Assembly (NCBI RefSeq): GCF_025979885.1
Contig: NZ_CP110139.1
Span: forward strand, 1,488,001-1,552,000
Length of the DNA: 64,000 nucleotides
From: Hymenobacter sp. YIM 151500-1
GTDB lineage: Bacteria > Bacteroidota > Bacteroidia > Cytophagales > Hymenobacteraceae
Reading direction: 5' to 3'
Each line of letters begins with the position of its first letter. Position 1 is the stretch's first letter. The notes below the pieces were generated by a model, which did not search any database, was not told the DNA's origin, and saw only the letters and a list, made by a program, of their open reading frames with translations. Positions 38,024 through 46,448 of this stretch are shown piece after piece. A program made the position numbers and the translations under genes.

Positions 38024-38173
38024 TAAGGTAGCCAGATCAATCACAACTCGGTGGCGCACATCTCCTTTGACCATGCGCTTATACGCAGGGCTACTATCTT
38101 GGATGTCAATCATCTCGATGTCCAAAACAATGGCACGCTCGGCGGCACGGGCCAGTGTTACGCTGTTGCGGCC
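38024..38173 (-). pseudogene. Remnant of a zinc-type NAD(P)-dependent alcohol dehydrogenase (C-terminus)
   Basis: On the minus strand an open frame gives AIVLDIEMIDIQDSSPAYKR followed by MVKGDVRHRVVIDLATL. This closely follows the last 35-40 residues of YahK-like alcohol dehydrogenases (IEMI, then AYERM, GDVRYRFVIDMASL). Just before it GRNSVT resembles the preceding GRRSVAGS strand, but about 15 residues that should lie between are missing, and nothing upstream resembles the catalytic domain. It is a short, internally deleted remnant. Similarity was judged by eye. The gap 37835-38323 contains nothing else I can identify. Confidence 0.55.
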
Positions 38174-38323
38174 CTGCCGCCGATGGTACAAGCGAAGTTC
38201 TTGCGGCGACGGGGCGAAAAACGACGCTATGCCTCGCGTCCGCACCTGGGCAGCGGCCTCCGGCAAGTAGACCGTGCTCCAACGCACGACGGCGCTGGTC
38301 AGCGGGTTCCGGCGTTTGCTTCG

Positions 38324-38800
38324 CTACTGTAGCTCAAAAGTCACCGTTACGTTCTTTGCTCCCAGGGCAGCCGCCAGTCCCGCCGGGTTATCAATTCGGC
38401 CCAGCCGGGTGTAGTGGTACCTTGTAGCAAAGGGCTGGTAGAACAGCACCAGCGTGGTTGAGCCGTAGAGCATCAAGTCGCCGGTCTGGATTGTGCCGGG
38501 GCTGGTGGCGTTGGTGGGCAGGCTTGCCGGGAGGTCGTAGTACTTCTCATTGCCGTTCAACTCGGTCATCGAAACGGTTAGCGGTAGCCGGGCCTTGAAG
38601 GCGGCTGCGGTAGGATTGTCGAGCAGAGTGGCGGTAAATGCTGTCGAACCAATCCGGATGCGGAGCCGATTACTTATCGTGCTGGCAGCGCCGGGTGCCG
38701 TGTTGGAGGTATTCTGAGCCATGGTATCATCCGTTTTACAAGTCCCATTATCGGCAAAAAGTAGCAGCAGGGCCAACAGAAGCAGCGGTGAGTGTTTCAT
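38324..38800 (-). CDS. Cyclophilin-like fold protein, exported
   Basis: The protein has 158 aa. A hydrophobic N-terminus (LLLLALLLLFADNGTC) followed by a low-complexity Asn/Thr/Ala linker suggests export, possibly as a lipoprotein with a weak lipobox. Residues about 44-158 match the small bacterial cyclophilin-like domain: LRIRIGSTAFTATLLDNPTA, LPLTVSMTELNGNEKYYDLP, GDLMLYGSTTLVLFY and YTRLGRIDNPAGLAAALG. The function is unknown; these proteins lack the known isomerase active site. It follows the alcohol-dehydrogenase remnant in the same orientation, and such proteins are often encoded beside oxidoreductases. Confidence 0.8.
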   Translation of the reverse strand: MKHSPLLLLALLLLFADNGTCKTDDTMAQNTSNTAPGAASTISNRLRIRIGSTAFTATLLDNPTAAAFKARLPLTVSMTELNGNEKYYDLPASLPTNATSPGTIQTGDLMLYGSTTLVLFYQPFATRYHYTRLGRIDNPAGLAAALGAKNVTVTFELQ

Positions 38801-39289
38801 ACCCTTTGCCCGATAGTGTGAGAGTGTCAGGTGGAGTGGGCCCCGGCTCGAACTCGCCCCTCTACGCCGTTAACTAGCGGGTTGTCTTGCGGCGGCGAGT
38901 ACACCTACACGGTGCCCGTGAGGCGCTGAGTTGGAGCTAGGTTTTCTTTCGGGAACATGACCTTTTGTACCGGGGCAGCGGTGGCCGATGCTTCTGGGCC
39001 AGGCTGCGCGTTTGGTGCGGCGGTTCGTTCGGGCCGGGCGGTGAGGTCCATATAGCGTCTCGGGGGCAGGTACTCAGCACACAGCATTCGGTGCATTCAG
39101 GGAGGTTTACGTACATTTTTCTGCGCGGGATGAGCCTGCTTCCGCCAGCCGAAGCGTAGCGGGGTGCGCCGGAACGAAGCCGCGCCGCTAGCCAGGCTCT
39201 GCCCCCTCGGCTATGCTCCCCTACCGCCACCTGAACCTGCCCGACGCATACAACTTCTCCGCTAGAATAGCCCCGGCCGCCCCCGGAGC
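38801..39289. other. Intergenic stretch without supported features
   Basis: Nearly 490 bp with no frame of coding character longer than about 60 codons. One short plus-strand frame ends GEYTYTVPVRR at about 38928, which could be the end of a lost gene, but it is too short to name. Confidence 0.35.
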
Positions 39290-42241
39290 CTACGGGACGG
39301 GGGAAGGCTGGCGGGGAAAGTACACGGCAAAGGTGGAGCCCTGGCCCAGCTGGCTCTGCACCGTGATGTGGCCCCCGGCGTTTTCAACCATGCGCTTAAC
39401 CATGTAAAGGCCGATGCCAGTGCCCTCGACGTGAGTGTGCAGGCGCTGGAACAGCTGAAACAGTTGCTCCTGCCCGTGCGCCAGGTCCAGGCCCAGGCCG
39501 TTGTCCTGTACCTGCAGCACCTGGTAGCCCGCCTCGGCGCGGCAGCGGATGTGCACCCGCGGCACGCGGTCGGGGTGGCGGTACTTGAGGGCGTTGCTGA
39601 GCAGGTTGTACACGACCGAGCGCAGGTTCTTCTCCGAGAAGATCAGCCGGCAGTCGGCCGGCACGTCGACCTCGAGACGGGCCTGGGTGGCGAGCAGCAG
39701 GGGCGTCAGGTCGAGGCGGACTTCCTCGATGACGGCGGCCAGCGCCACCTGCGCCAGGGGCGGGTTGTACTCTTTCTGCAAACGCGAGACGTCAGTGAGG
39801 TGGGCAATGGTGCGCTTGAAGCGCTCCACCGCCTCCTGCATCAGCTGCAGCATCTGGGGCACGTCGCCCACGCGGCTGGCGGCGGGCAGCTCGTGCTGCA
39901 GGGCCAGCAGCAGGCCCTCGATGTTGGTGATGGGCGCCTTCAGATCGTGCGAGGCCGTGTAGATGAAGTTGTCCAGGTCCACGTTCGTGCGCTGCAGCTG
40001 GCGGTTCGCCTCCTGCAGCTCCTCATTGGTAGCGGTAAGCTCCTCGTTGATGGCCGCAAGCTCTTCGTTGAGGTCCTGCACCTGCCGGCGGGCGCGCACC
40101 TGCTCGGTTACCTCAAACACAAAGTTGACAATGGCGTTGACCTGGCCGTGCTCGTCGCGCCGGGCCTGGTAGACGAAGGTGAAGTAGCGGTCCTCCAGCT
40201 CGCCCTCGCCCTCGGCGCGGGCCACGGGAATGAGCAAGTCCTGCACCTGGTGGGTTTCCCCCGTCGCGTAGGCGTGGCGCAGCAGCGCTTCCACGTCCGT
40301 GCCGACCAGCTCGGGCAGGGCCTCGAACAGGGGCCGGCCCAGCAGCGCGCGGCCGGGCAGCAGACGCTGGTAGCTGGGGTTGATGAACTCATACACCAGG
40401 TTGGGGCCGGCGTGGATGCAAATGCCGGCCGGGGCCTGCTCGAACAGGGCGTAGAGCCTGCGCTGCTGGACCTCGCGCTCCTGCCGCGCCCGTACCTGCT
40501 CGGTCACGTCGTAGGCGAAGGTGGAGATGCCCACCGTCTGGCCGTTTTCCCGCAGGGCCTGGTAGGTGAAGCTAAAGTAGGTGGTGCGCTCGGGCGTGTC
40601 CGCCGCAGCCCCGAACACCAGCGGCACTTCCGTGCCGAAATACGTTACACCGGTTTCGTACACCTGGTCGAGTAAGGTTGCAAAGCCTTGCGCGGCCACT
40701 TCGGGCAGGGCCTCGGTCAGCGGGAGGCCCACCAGCGGGCGGTTGGCAAACAGCGTCCGGTAGGCGGCGTTGGCGTATTCGTAGCGGTGCGCGGGCCCGC
40801 GCTGAATGCAGATGGCGGCCGGAGTTTGCTCGAATACCTGGTAGAGCGTCTCGCGCTCCTGCACCCGGCGCTCGGCGGCGGCCGCCACTTCGGCTTGCAG
40901 GGCCTCAGCCTGCCGGCGGGCGTGCACCTGCTCGGTAACGTCGGCCACCACGGCAATTACGCCCGTCACCTGGCCTTGGGGATTGCGCCAGGGCTGGTAC
41001 ATAACGTTGGCATACACGGGTGCCCGCTGGCCGTGGCGCGTCAGGCGCGCCGATACTTCCTGAAGCCGCAGCGGCTCACCGGTCCGCAACACACGCGCCA
41101 GCAGTTCTTCAAAGCCACTGTCCCTGGTTTCGGGCACGGCCTCAAAAATGGGCTGGTTCAGTACCTGCGGGGCGGTTTTGTTCCAGAGGTCCAGCAGGCC
41201 TTGGTTGGCCAGCCGGACGACGTGGTCGGGGCCTTCTAGAATGGCAATGGCCACTGGTGCCTGCTCGAAGATGGTGCTCAACTCCGCCCATTGGCGCTCG
41301 GCGTCGCGCAGGGCCGCTTCGAGTTGCCGGGTGCGCTCCTGCACGCGGGCTTCCAGCTCCTGGTTAAGCTGCTCAAGCTGCTGGCGGGCCAGCACCTGCT
41401 CGGTTACGTCGTAGGCGAAGTTGAGCAGTCCGTCGATGCGGCCCTGGGCGTCGCGCAGGGCCTGGTAAAACACGTCGAAGTAGCGCACCTCCAGCTGCCC
41501 CGAGGAGGTGTAGTCCACCCGAGCCGGCATTTCACGGCCGTAAAACGGCTCTCCGGTTTGGTAAACGTGGTCGAACAGCTCAAAGAACTGCTGGCCCTCC
41601 AGCTCCGGCAGGGCTTCCCGCGCGGAGCGGCCGTGCAGCAGGCGCCCGGCAACCAGCTGCTCGAAACGGGGATTGATTAGCTCAAAAACGTGGTCGGGCC
41701 CGCGGTTGGTAGTAACCTGGGCGGGCAGCTGCATCAGCACCTGGTGCAGGCGCTGGCGCTCGGCTTCGGCCTCGGCGCGGGCTTGCTTTTCGCGGGCCTG
41801 GCTTTCGCGCAGGGCCTCTTCTACGGCCGTGCGGGGCTGGTCGCTGGTGTCGGTGAAGCTGACCAGCAGCAGCTCCCCGCTGCGCCGGGCCGCCAGGCGG
41901 AAGTAGTTGTCGAGGCCGTCGGCCTGGTAGTTCACCTCGTAGAGGCCAGTGGCGCCGCTCTGAAAGGTGCGGCGGTAGAAGTCGATTACGCCGCTGGCCG
42001 TCATTTCGGGGAAGCGGGTAAGGGCCGTGGTGCCGGGCTGCTCGGGCAGGCCGGCCATGCGCTGGGCGGCCGGGTTCAGGTAGTCGAGGTGAAAGTCCAC
42101 AATCTCTCCGCCGTTGGCTCCGCCGTAGACGGGCCGCAACAGGTTAACCGCAGTAAGCGAAACCTCCAGCAGGTCGGGCAGCAGGCCGTCGGGGAAGGAA
42201 TACGGGGGCGAAGCGGCGGGCGCGGGTGAAGCAGGAATCAT
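39290..42241 (-). CDS. Multi-PAS hybrid-type sensor histidine kinase (no receiver)
   Basis: The protein has 983 aa without transmembrane segments. I count five PAS-like units, at about 25-130, 160-285, 320-440, 465-580 and 595-715, each ending in VTEQVxARxQ or a similar linker, the first being the most divergent. A coiled coil follows (AINEELTATNEELQEANRQL), then the HisKA domain with its phospho-accepting histidine in YTASHDLKAPITNIEG and an ATPase with NLLSNALKYRHP, QDNGLGLD and GTGIGLYMVKRMV. It must sense something in the cytoplasm, such as a ligand, light or redox state. No response regulator is adjacent. The repeated PAS units resemble one another enough to suggest internal duplication. 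Confidence 0.9.
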   Translation of the reverse strand: MIPASPAPAASPPYSFPDGLLPDLLEVSLTAVNLLRPVYGGANGGEIVDFHLDYLNPAAQRMAGLPEQPGTTALTRFPEMTASGVIDFYRRTFQSGATGLYEVNYQADGLDNYFRLAARRSGELLLVSFTDTSDQPRTAVEEALRESQAREKQARAEAEAERQRLHQVLMQLPAQVTTNRGPDHVFELINPRFEQLVAGRLLHGRSAREALPELEGQQFFELFDHVYQTGEPFYGREMPARVDYTSSGQLEVRYFDVFYQALRDAQGRIDGLLNFAYDVTEQVLARQQLEQLNQELEARVQERTRQLEAALRDAERQWAELSTIFEQAPVAIAILEGPDHVVRLANQGLLDLWNKTAPQVLNQPIFEAVPETRDSGFEELLARVLRTGEPLRLQEVSARLTRHGQRAPVYANVMYQPWRNPQGQVTGVIAVVADVTEQVHARRQAEALQAEVAAAAERRVQERETLYQVFEQTPAAICIQRGPAHRYEYANAAYRTLFANRPLVGLPLTEALPEVAAQGFATLLDQVYETGVTYFGTEVPLVFGAAADTPERTTYFSFTYQALRENGQTVGISTFAYDVTEQVRARQEREVQQRRLYALFEQAPAGICIHAGPNLVYEFINPSYQRLLPGRALLGRPLFEALPELVGTDVEALLRHAYATGETHQVQDLLIPVARAEGEGELEDRYFTFVYQARRDEHGQVNAIVNFVFEVTEQVRARRQVQDLNEELAAINEELTATNEELQEANRQLQRTNVDLDNFIYTASHDLKAPITNIEGLLLALQHELPAASRVGDVPQMLQLMQEAVERFKRTIAHLTDVSRLQKEYNPPLAQVALAAVIEEVRLDLTPLLLATQARLEVDVPADCRLIFSEKNLRSVVYNLLSNALKYRHPDRVPRVHIRCRAEAGYQVLQVQDNGLGLDLAHGQEQLFQLFQRLHTHVEGTGIGLYMVKRMVENAGGHITVQSQLGQGSTFAVYFPRQPSPVP

Positions 42242-42521
42242 GAGCAGGTAAGAAGAAACCGAGGCGCAGCAGGTATGGCCTGATGGCGCTTAGCTAAAGA
42301 TGCAAGTAAAAGCGGACTTCGCTACCCCGTACTTGCCTGCTGGCGGGTGGTACTTTTCCGAGTGGCCACTTCAACCGGGCGGGTACTCCGGCCCGCCCCC
42401 CGGCTTGTATTTCGTTATGAGCGAACATCTACCCCGGCCAAGTGCCGCGGCCAGCCGAAAGTCGTAGACAGCAACCAGGCCGCATTGTGAATCGTTTGGA
42501 TTGCTTTGTACTTTAGACTCC

Positions 42522-43247
42522 ATGACGTTATCCGAGGCGCTGATTCCGCCCAATGACCCGCAACGCTTGCAAGCCCTGGCCCCCTATCTGGTGCTGGGGA
42601 GTGCCCCGGATGCTGTATTCGACGAAGTTGTGCGCCTGACGGCAAAGCTTTTCCAGGTGCCCATTGCCCTGGTGTCTTTGGTGGAGGAAGGCAGCGTGTG
42701 GTTTAAAGCCAATTTTGGCCTGGCCGGTGAGGAGCGGGTGCCCCGCAGCCAGAGCCTGTGTTCCGTGGCCATTCTGCGGGAGGAAACCACCGTGTTTGAG
42801 GACTTGCTGCGCGAACCTTGCCAGCTCACCGAGCCGGGCGCCGTCGAAGCGTTGCGCCTGCGCTTTTACGCGGCCCACCCATTGCGCACCGCGGCCGGGC
42901 AGGCCATTGGCTCGTTGTGCGTGATGGACCGCCAGCCGCGCACGCTCTCGGCAGCGGAGCAGGCCCGGTTGCAGGCCCTGGCCGCCGTGGTCATGAAGCT
43001 GCTCGACCTGCGCCTGTTGCTCCGCCACCAGGCCGTGCCCAGCAGCGCCCTCTGGCTGCAACTGTACCACCACCTGGACCAGTCGCTGACCCGCCTCGAT
43101 ACGCTGGCCGAACTCGCCCGGTGGGAAGACTCCCCCACGACGCCCGCGGCCCGGCAGTACCAACAGTCGCTGGACGAAGAGGCGGAACTCGTCACCCAGT
43201 CTCTGCACCGGCAAATCGACGCCGCCCTGACCACGTTGGCGCAGTAG
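42522..43247 (+). CDS. GAF-domain protein
   Basis: The protein has 241 aa from ATG at 42522. One GAF domain spans about 25-165: VRLTAKLFQVPIALVSLVEE, WFKANFGL, SLCSVAILREETTVFEDLL and AGQAIGSLCVMDRQPR. No kinase, cyclase or phosphodiesterase domain follows, only about 75 residues of helix. Such stand-alone GAF proteins can bind cyclic nucleotides or bilins or simply pair with other signalling proteins; the CS and SLCVMD motifs are general. It lies divergent to the multi-PAS kinase with a 280-bp gap, so the two may share a control region. Confidence 0.82.
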   Translation: MTLSEALIPPNDPQRLQALAPYLVLGSAPDAVFDEVVRLTAKLFQVPIALVSLVEEGSVWFKANFGLAGEERVPRSQSLCSVAILREETTVFEDLLREPCQLTEPGAVEALRLRFYAAHPLRTAAGQAIGSLCVMDRQPRTLSAAEQARLQALAAVVMKLLDLRLLLRHQAVPSSALWLQLYHHLDQSLTRLDTLAELARWEDSPTTPAARQYQQSLDEEAELVTQSLHRQIDAALTTLAQ

Positions 43248-43562
43248 CTTGCCGGCTTGGGCCCGGTAAGCGCCAGACGGGGCGCCTGCCTGTCAGCCCC
43301 GTTGTTTTCTGTTCTGCCTCTGATGATGCCCCACTTCACCGAGAAAGAGCACAAGCCGCCCATGGAGCAGCCGTAGCCGGTGATACCGCTACATACCAGC
43401 AGGACTAGCCAGCCGGGTAAGGCGCCCGGTTAGCTGGCCGCGCTGCTGTCAGCTGCGGGGGTGCGGTGGCGGGCTGCGCAGGCTCTGAAGCGGAATGCCG
43501 GGGCTCGGCATTGAGAGCTGAAAGCTAAACCAAAGGTATAGGTTGGAAGTCAGCCCCGCCAA
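43248..43562. other. Intergenic stretch before the tRNA terminator
   Basis: About 315 bp between the GAF gene and the tRNA cluster. It contains no frame I can support and no clear hairpin near the GAF stop. Confidence 0.4.
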
Positions 43563-43596
43563 CAAAAAAGCCACTCAGCGAATAGGCTAAGTGGCT
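43563..43596 (-). terminator. Terminator of the tRNA cluster
   Basis: On the minus strand AGCCACTTAGC and GCTGAGTGGCT form an 11-bp stem (one wobble) with a 6-nt loop, followed by TTTTTTG. It lies 12 bp after the tRNA-Arg gene. Confidence 0.85.
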
Positions 43597-43607
43597 GATT
43601 TTCACCG

Positions 43608-43681
43608 TGGCCCCGATTGGATTCGAACCAATGACCGGCTGCTTAGAAGGCAGCTGCTCTATCCAGCTGAGCTACGGGGTC
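43608..43681 (-). tRNA. tRNA-Arg (TCT)
   Basis: Reads GACCCCG-TA-GCTC on the minus strand, with D-arm AGCTGGATAGA, anticodon arm GCTGC-CTTCTAA-GCAGC (anticodon TCT, codon AGA), T-arm ATTGG-TTCGAAT-CCAAT and acceptor CGGGGCC. Position 2-71 is an A-C mismatch. The CCA end is not encoded. Confidence 0.93.
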
Positions 43682-43731
43682 AGAAAAACAAAAGCCGCCC
43701 ACCCAACGGCGGGCAAACGGCTTTTACAAGA

Positions 43732-43808
43732 TGGTCGGGGTGGCAGGATTCGAACCTGCGGCCTCCTGCTCCCAAAGCAGGCGCGATACCGGGCTACGCT
43801 ACACCCCG
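43732..43808 (-). tRNA. tRNA-Pro (TGG)
   Basis: Acceptor CGGGGTG pairs with CACCCCG. The anticodon loop TTTGGGA gives TGG for CCA codons. The T-arm is GCAGG-TTCGAAT-CCTGC. The 3' CCA is encoded at 43734-43732, unlike its two neighbours. Confidence 0.95.
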
Positions 43809-43900
43809 AAAATACTTGGGCGAGGTAAAAGTTGAGGAGTTAAAGAGCGGATAGCATCACTCTCTAACTCCTCAACTTTCAACCTTCAGAACGAAAAGTG

Positions 43901-43988
43901 CGGAGAGGGGGGGATTCGAACCCCCGGTAAACTTTAGGTCTACGGCAGTTTAGCAAACTACTGGTTTAAGCCACTCACCCACCTCTCC
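43901..43988 (-). tRNA. tRNA-Ser (GCT)
   Basis: An 88-nt class II tRNA with acceptor GGAGAGG/CCTCTCC, anticodon arm GTAGT-TTGCTAA-ACTGC (anticodon GCT for AGC/AGT), a long variable arm and T-arm GGGGG-TTCGAAT-CCCCC. No encoded CCA. Confidence 0.94.
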
Positions 43989-44019
43989 AAGTGGGATGCT
44001 CTTCCGGCTGAAGAGTGCG

Positions 44020-44048
44020 CAAATATACGACTAGAACGGAGAAACAAA
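44020..44048 (-). promoter_or_regulatory. Promoter of the tRNA cluster
   Basis: On the minus strand TTTG at 44048-44045 is followed after 17 bases by TATATTTG at 44027-44020. Both match the Bacteroidota consensus perfectly, 32 bp before tRNA-Ser. This is the clearest promoter in the window. Confidence 0.8.
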
Positions 44049-44115
44049 CTTTCTTAGAAAAAAATATCTGCCATCTTGCCGAACCGCCGTTCCCAGCCGG
44101 CCGGAGCGGAGGCCG

Positions 44116-44123
44116 TATCTTTG
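44116..44123 (+). promoter_or_regulatory. -7 element before the vWA gene
   Basis: TATCTTTG, a perfect TAnnTTTG match, lies 58 bp before the GTG at 44181. It is divergent to the tRNA promoter. Confidence 0.55.
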
Positions 44124-44180
44124 GCCCCCGCTCCGGCGTTGTCCTTTTGTTTTTGCCGTGAAAAATAAGCTGTTACCTGC

Positions 44181-45149
44181 GTGCTAAACTGGGCCTACTT
44201 GCCGGGCTGGCCCGAGGGGCTGGCGGCGGCGCTTTTTTTCCTGCTGTACCTGGGCTACGCCCTGCGCACGCGCCGACTGGCGGCGCCCCTGAGCCAGCGC
44301 GGCTGGCGCTTGGGCTGGAAACTCGGGTTGCGGCTCATCTACTTCAGCCTGCTGGTAGTGGCCCTGTTGGGCCCAGCCTATGGCCTTACCCAGCGCCCGG
44401 TGCGCACGGCCGGCAAAGACGTGTGGCTGCTCGTGGACCTTTCGCGCTCCATGAACGCGGCCGATGTGCTGCCCTCCCGCCTGCAAAAAGTAAAAGCCGA
44501 ACTGGCCGGACTGGTCGAGCGGTTTCAGGCCGACCGGCTAGGGTTGATTGTGTTTGCGGGCGAGGCCTTCGTGCAGTGCCCCCTGACCTACGACCAAGCG
44601 GCGCTGCACCTGTTTCTGCGGACCCTGGCTACCTCGCTGGTGCCGCCGGGCTCTACGGACCTGGTGCCACCGCTGGAGTTGGTGCTGTCTCGCCTGAGCG
44701 CGGCGCCAGCCGCTTCGCGGGCTACGGCCGTAGTGCTGGTGACCGACGGCGAAGATTTCGGCGACAACCTGGAGCCCACGGTGCGCATTCTGGCCCGCTC
44801 CGGGGCGCGGGTGTTTACCATGGGCGTGGGCACGATGGAGGGGGCCCGGATTCCGCAAACCGGCGGGCGCGGCTACCTGCGCGACGCCCGGGGGCGGGAG
44901 GCCGTGAGCCGGCTGGTACCAGGGCCGCTGCGCCGATTGGCGGAACAAACCGGCGGCCAATATTTTGAACTCACCGACCAGCGCAACGAGTTTCCGCTGC
45001 TCGTAAACGCCCTGAACCGCTTGGAAGGCCAAGCCGAACAAGTGCGCACCGTGTCGGTGGCCGACAACCGCTACCGTTACCCGCTGGCGCTGGCGCTGGC
45101 CTTGCTGGCCTTGGATGTGTTGCTCACCATCAACGTTATCAGGCCGTGA
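44181..45149 (+). CDS. vWA-domain membrane protein (BatB-like)
   Basis: The protein has 322 aa beginning with GTG at 44181. Two hydrophobic helices at about 10-25 and 45-65 precede a von Willebrand A domain, and one more helix closes the C-terminus, the usual Bat topology. The metal-ion-dependent adhesion site is complete: DLSRS, the threonine in GSTDL, and VTDGED. Bat proteins support stress tolerance or assembly of surface complexes; in Bacteroides they aid oxygen tolerance. The partner TPR gene overlaps its stop (GTGA). The usual MoxR ATPase, DUF58 and BatA genes are missing from this locus. Confidence 0.88.
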   Translation: MLNWAYLPGWPEGLAAALFFLLYLGYALRTRRLAAPLSQRGWRLGWKLGLRLIYFSLLVVALLGPAYGLTQRPVRTAGKDVWLLVDLSRSMNAADVLPSRLQKVKAELAGLVERFQADRLGLIVFAGEAFVQCPLTYDQAALHLFLRTLATSLVPPGSTDLVPPLELVLSRLSAAPAASRATAVVLVTDGEDFGDNLEPTVRILARSGARVFTMGVGTMEGARIPQTGGRGYLRDARGREAVSRLVPGPLRRLAEQTGGQYFELTDQRNEFPLLVNALNRLEGQAEQVRTVSVADNRYRYPLALALALLALDVLLTINVIRP

Positions 45150-46111
45150 AGAGTACGCTGCTAGCCGGAGTGCTGTTGCTGAGCCTGTGGGGCGGGCTGA
45201 CCCGTATCCAGAGCCGCAACAGTGCCGTGCAGCGCGGCGCCGAGGCCTATGCGCGTCAGGACTTCGCGGCAGCAGCCCAGGCCTACCGCGAAGCGGCGGT
45301 GGACTTGCAGGACCCGGACGAGTCGGTGTGGCTGAACCTGGCCCACGCCACGCTGCGGGCGGGCCGCCCCGCCGAGGCGCGCACCTATTACGGCCGCCTG
45401 GTAAGCAGCCGCAACCGGCCGCTGCGCAGCGTAGCCCTGCAACAGCTCGGGCTGCTGGCCGCCGACAAAGGCGACTACGCCCAAGCCATCAGCCAGCTCC
45501 GGCAGGCGCTGCTGGCCAACCCGGCCAACGCCGACGCCCGCTACAACTACGAGGTGCTGCGTGAGTTTCTGGCGCGCCGGGCCGCCGACCCGCAGGTTCC
45601 GCCCCCCGGCACCGACGGCGGCCCCTCCCCTACCGACCCGTCGCAACGGCAGCCGCAGGAGCGGGCCGGCACCGACCGGTCGGGCCAGCTCGACGACCCC
45701 AGCCGCTCCCAGCGCCAAGAGGAGGCACAAGCTCAGGCCTCCCCCAACGGGCAGCGCAACCCCAACCAGCCCGGTGCTGGCACTGGCGACGGGCCCGGCG
45801 GGTTCCGGCCCGGCCAAGGGGCGCAGCGCAACGTGGCCCAGGGCAGCACGCCCGGCTCGGTGCGGGGCCTGAGCACCCAGGCCGAAGGCCCCGAGGCACC
45901 CAGCGGCACCAGCCGCCGCGGCGGCACCGACCTAGCCGCCCCCAACGAAGCCAATCTGCAAACCCAGCGGGCCCGCCTCCAGCAAATGAACCTCAGCCCC
46001 GGCCAGGCCCGCCAGATTCTGGAGTCGCTCAATGCCGCCGAGCAGCAATACCTGCAACAACTCCCCCGCCAAGGCTCCCGCAAGTCCGAGGCAGGTAAGC
46101 CCGGCTGGTGA
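45146..46111 (+). CDS. TPR-repeat protein (BatC-like)
   Basis: The protein has 321 aa from GTG at 45146, overlapping the vWA gene by 4 bp. A signal anchor (LLAGVLLLSLWGGL) is followed by about three TPR units at 30-145 (AVQRGAEAYARQDFAAAAQA, VWLNLAHATLRAGRPAEART, ALQQLGLLAADKGDYAQAIS). Residues about 150-260 are a long disordered Gln/Pro/Gly-rich region and the last 50 form a helix with LSPGQARQILESLNAAE, a segment also found at the end of other BatC/BatE proteins. It probably works as a periplasmic scaffold with the vWA protein. Confidence 0.85.
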   Translation: MKSTLLAGVLLLSLWGGLTRIQSRNSAVQRGAEAYARQDFAAAAQAYREAAVDLQDPDESVWLNLAHATLRAGRPAEARTYYGRLVSSRNRPLRSVALQQLGLLAADKGDYAQAISQLRQALLANPANADARYNYEVLREFLARRAADPQVPPPGTDGGPSPTDPSQRQPQERAGTDRSGQLDDPSRSQRQEEAQAQASPNGQRNPNQPGAGTGDGPGGFRPGQGAQRNVAQGSTPGSVRGLSTQAEGPEAPSGTSRRGGTDLAAPNEANLQTQRARLQQMNLSPGQARQILESLNAAEQQYLQQLPRQGSRKSEAGKPGW

Positions 46112-46124
46112 GGCAGGCGTAGGC

Positions 46125-46155
46125 GTGTCATTCCGAGCAGAGCGAGGAATCTGAC
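46125..46155. repeat. Repeat of the GTCATTCCGAG / GAGGAATCT type
   Basis: GTCATTCCGAGCAGAGCGAG followed by GAATCTGA is a short imperfect palindrome (ATTCC and GGAAT) with the same plan as the elements at 22945 and 24561. Confidence 0.7.
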
Positions 46156-46249
46156 TGTTGTAGGCAGAAGTCACTCCTCTTGTTTCAGGTAGTGGGTGCC
46201 TGTCGAACCACTGGAAGGCCTAGCCAAGTGCTGAGGTTGCAACAGTAAT

Positions 46250-46360
46250 GTCCTGCTCCATCTGGCGTCCGCTTGCCGAAGCATCTTTACCGCTTCATCA
46301 GGACTGTTCAACGAAGCGGTAGAGATGCTTCGGCTGCGCGGACGCCAGATGGAACAGGAC
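46250..46360. repeat. 50-bp inverted repeat with GAAGCATCT cores
   Basis: The left arm 46250-46298 and the right arm 46311-46360 are inverse copies with few differences. Each holds CATCTGGCGTCCGC and CCGAAGCATCTNTACCGCTTC. It lies in the 337-bp gap between the TPR gene and the VOC gene, with the element at 46125; I see nothing else in that gap. Confidence 0.85.
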
Positions 46361-46448
46361 GGGCAAACGCTATGTGTGACAAGAATATGTGTGACAAGAA
46401 GATACTACAGCGCCTTTGCTTTCACTTCGTCTTTTCACGCTCAAGCTG

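Noticed and set aside
43591..43854. An 87-codon plus-strand frame with RTNDRLLRRQLLYPAELRG and GWQDSNLRPPAPK segments
   Set aside because: These are the well-known false protein sequences read through the complement of tRNA-Arg and tRNA-Pro genes. The tRNAs account for the whole frame.
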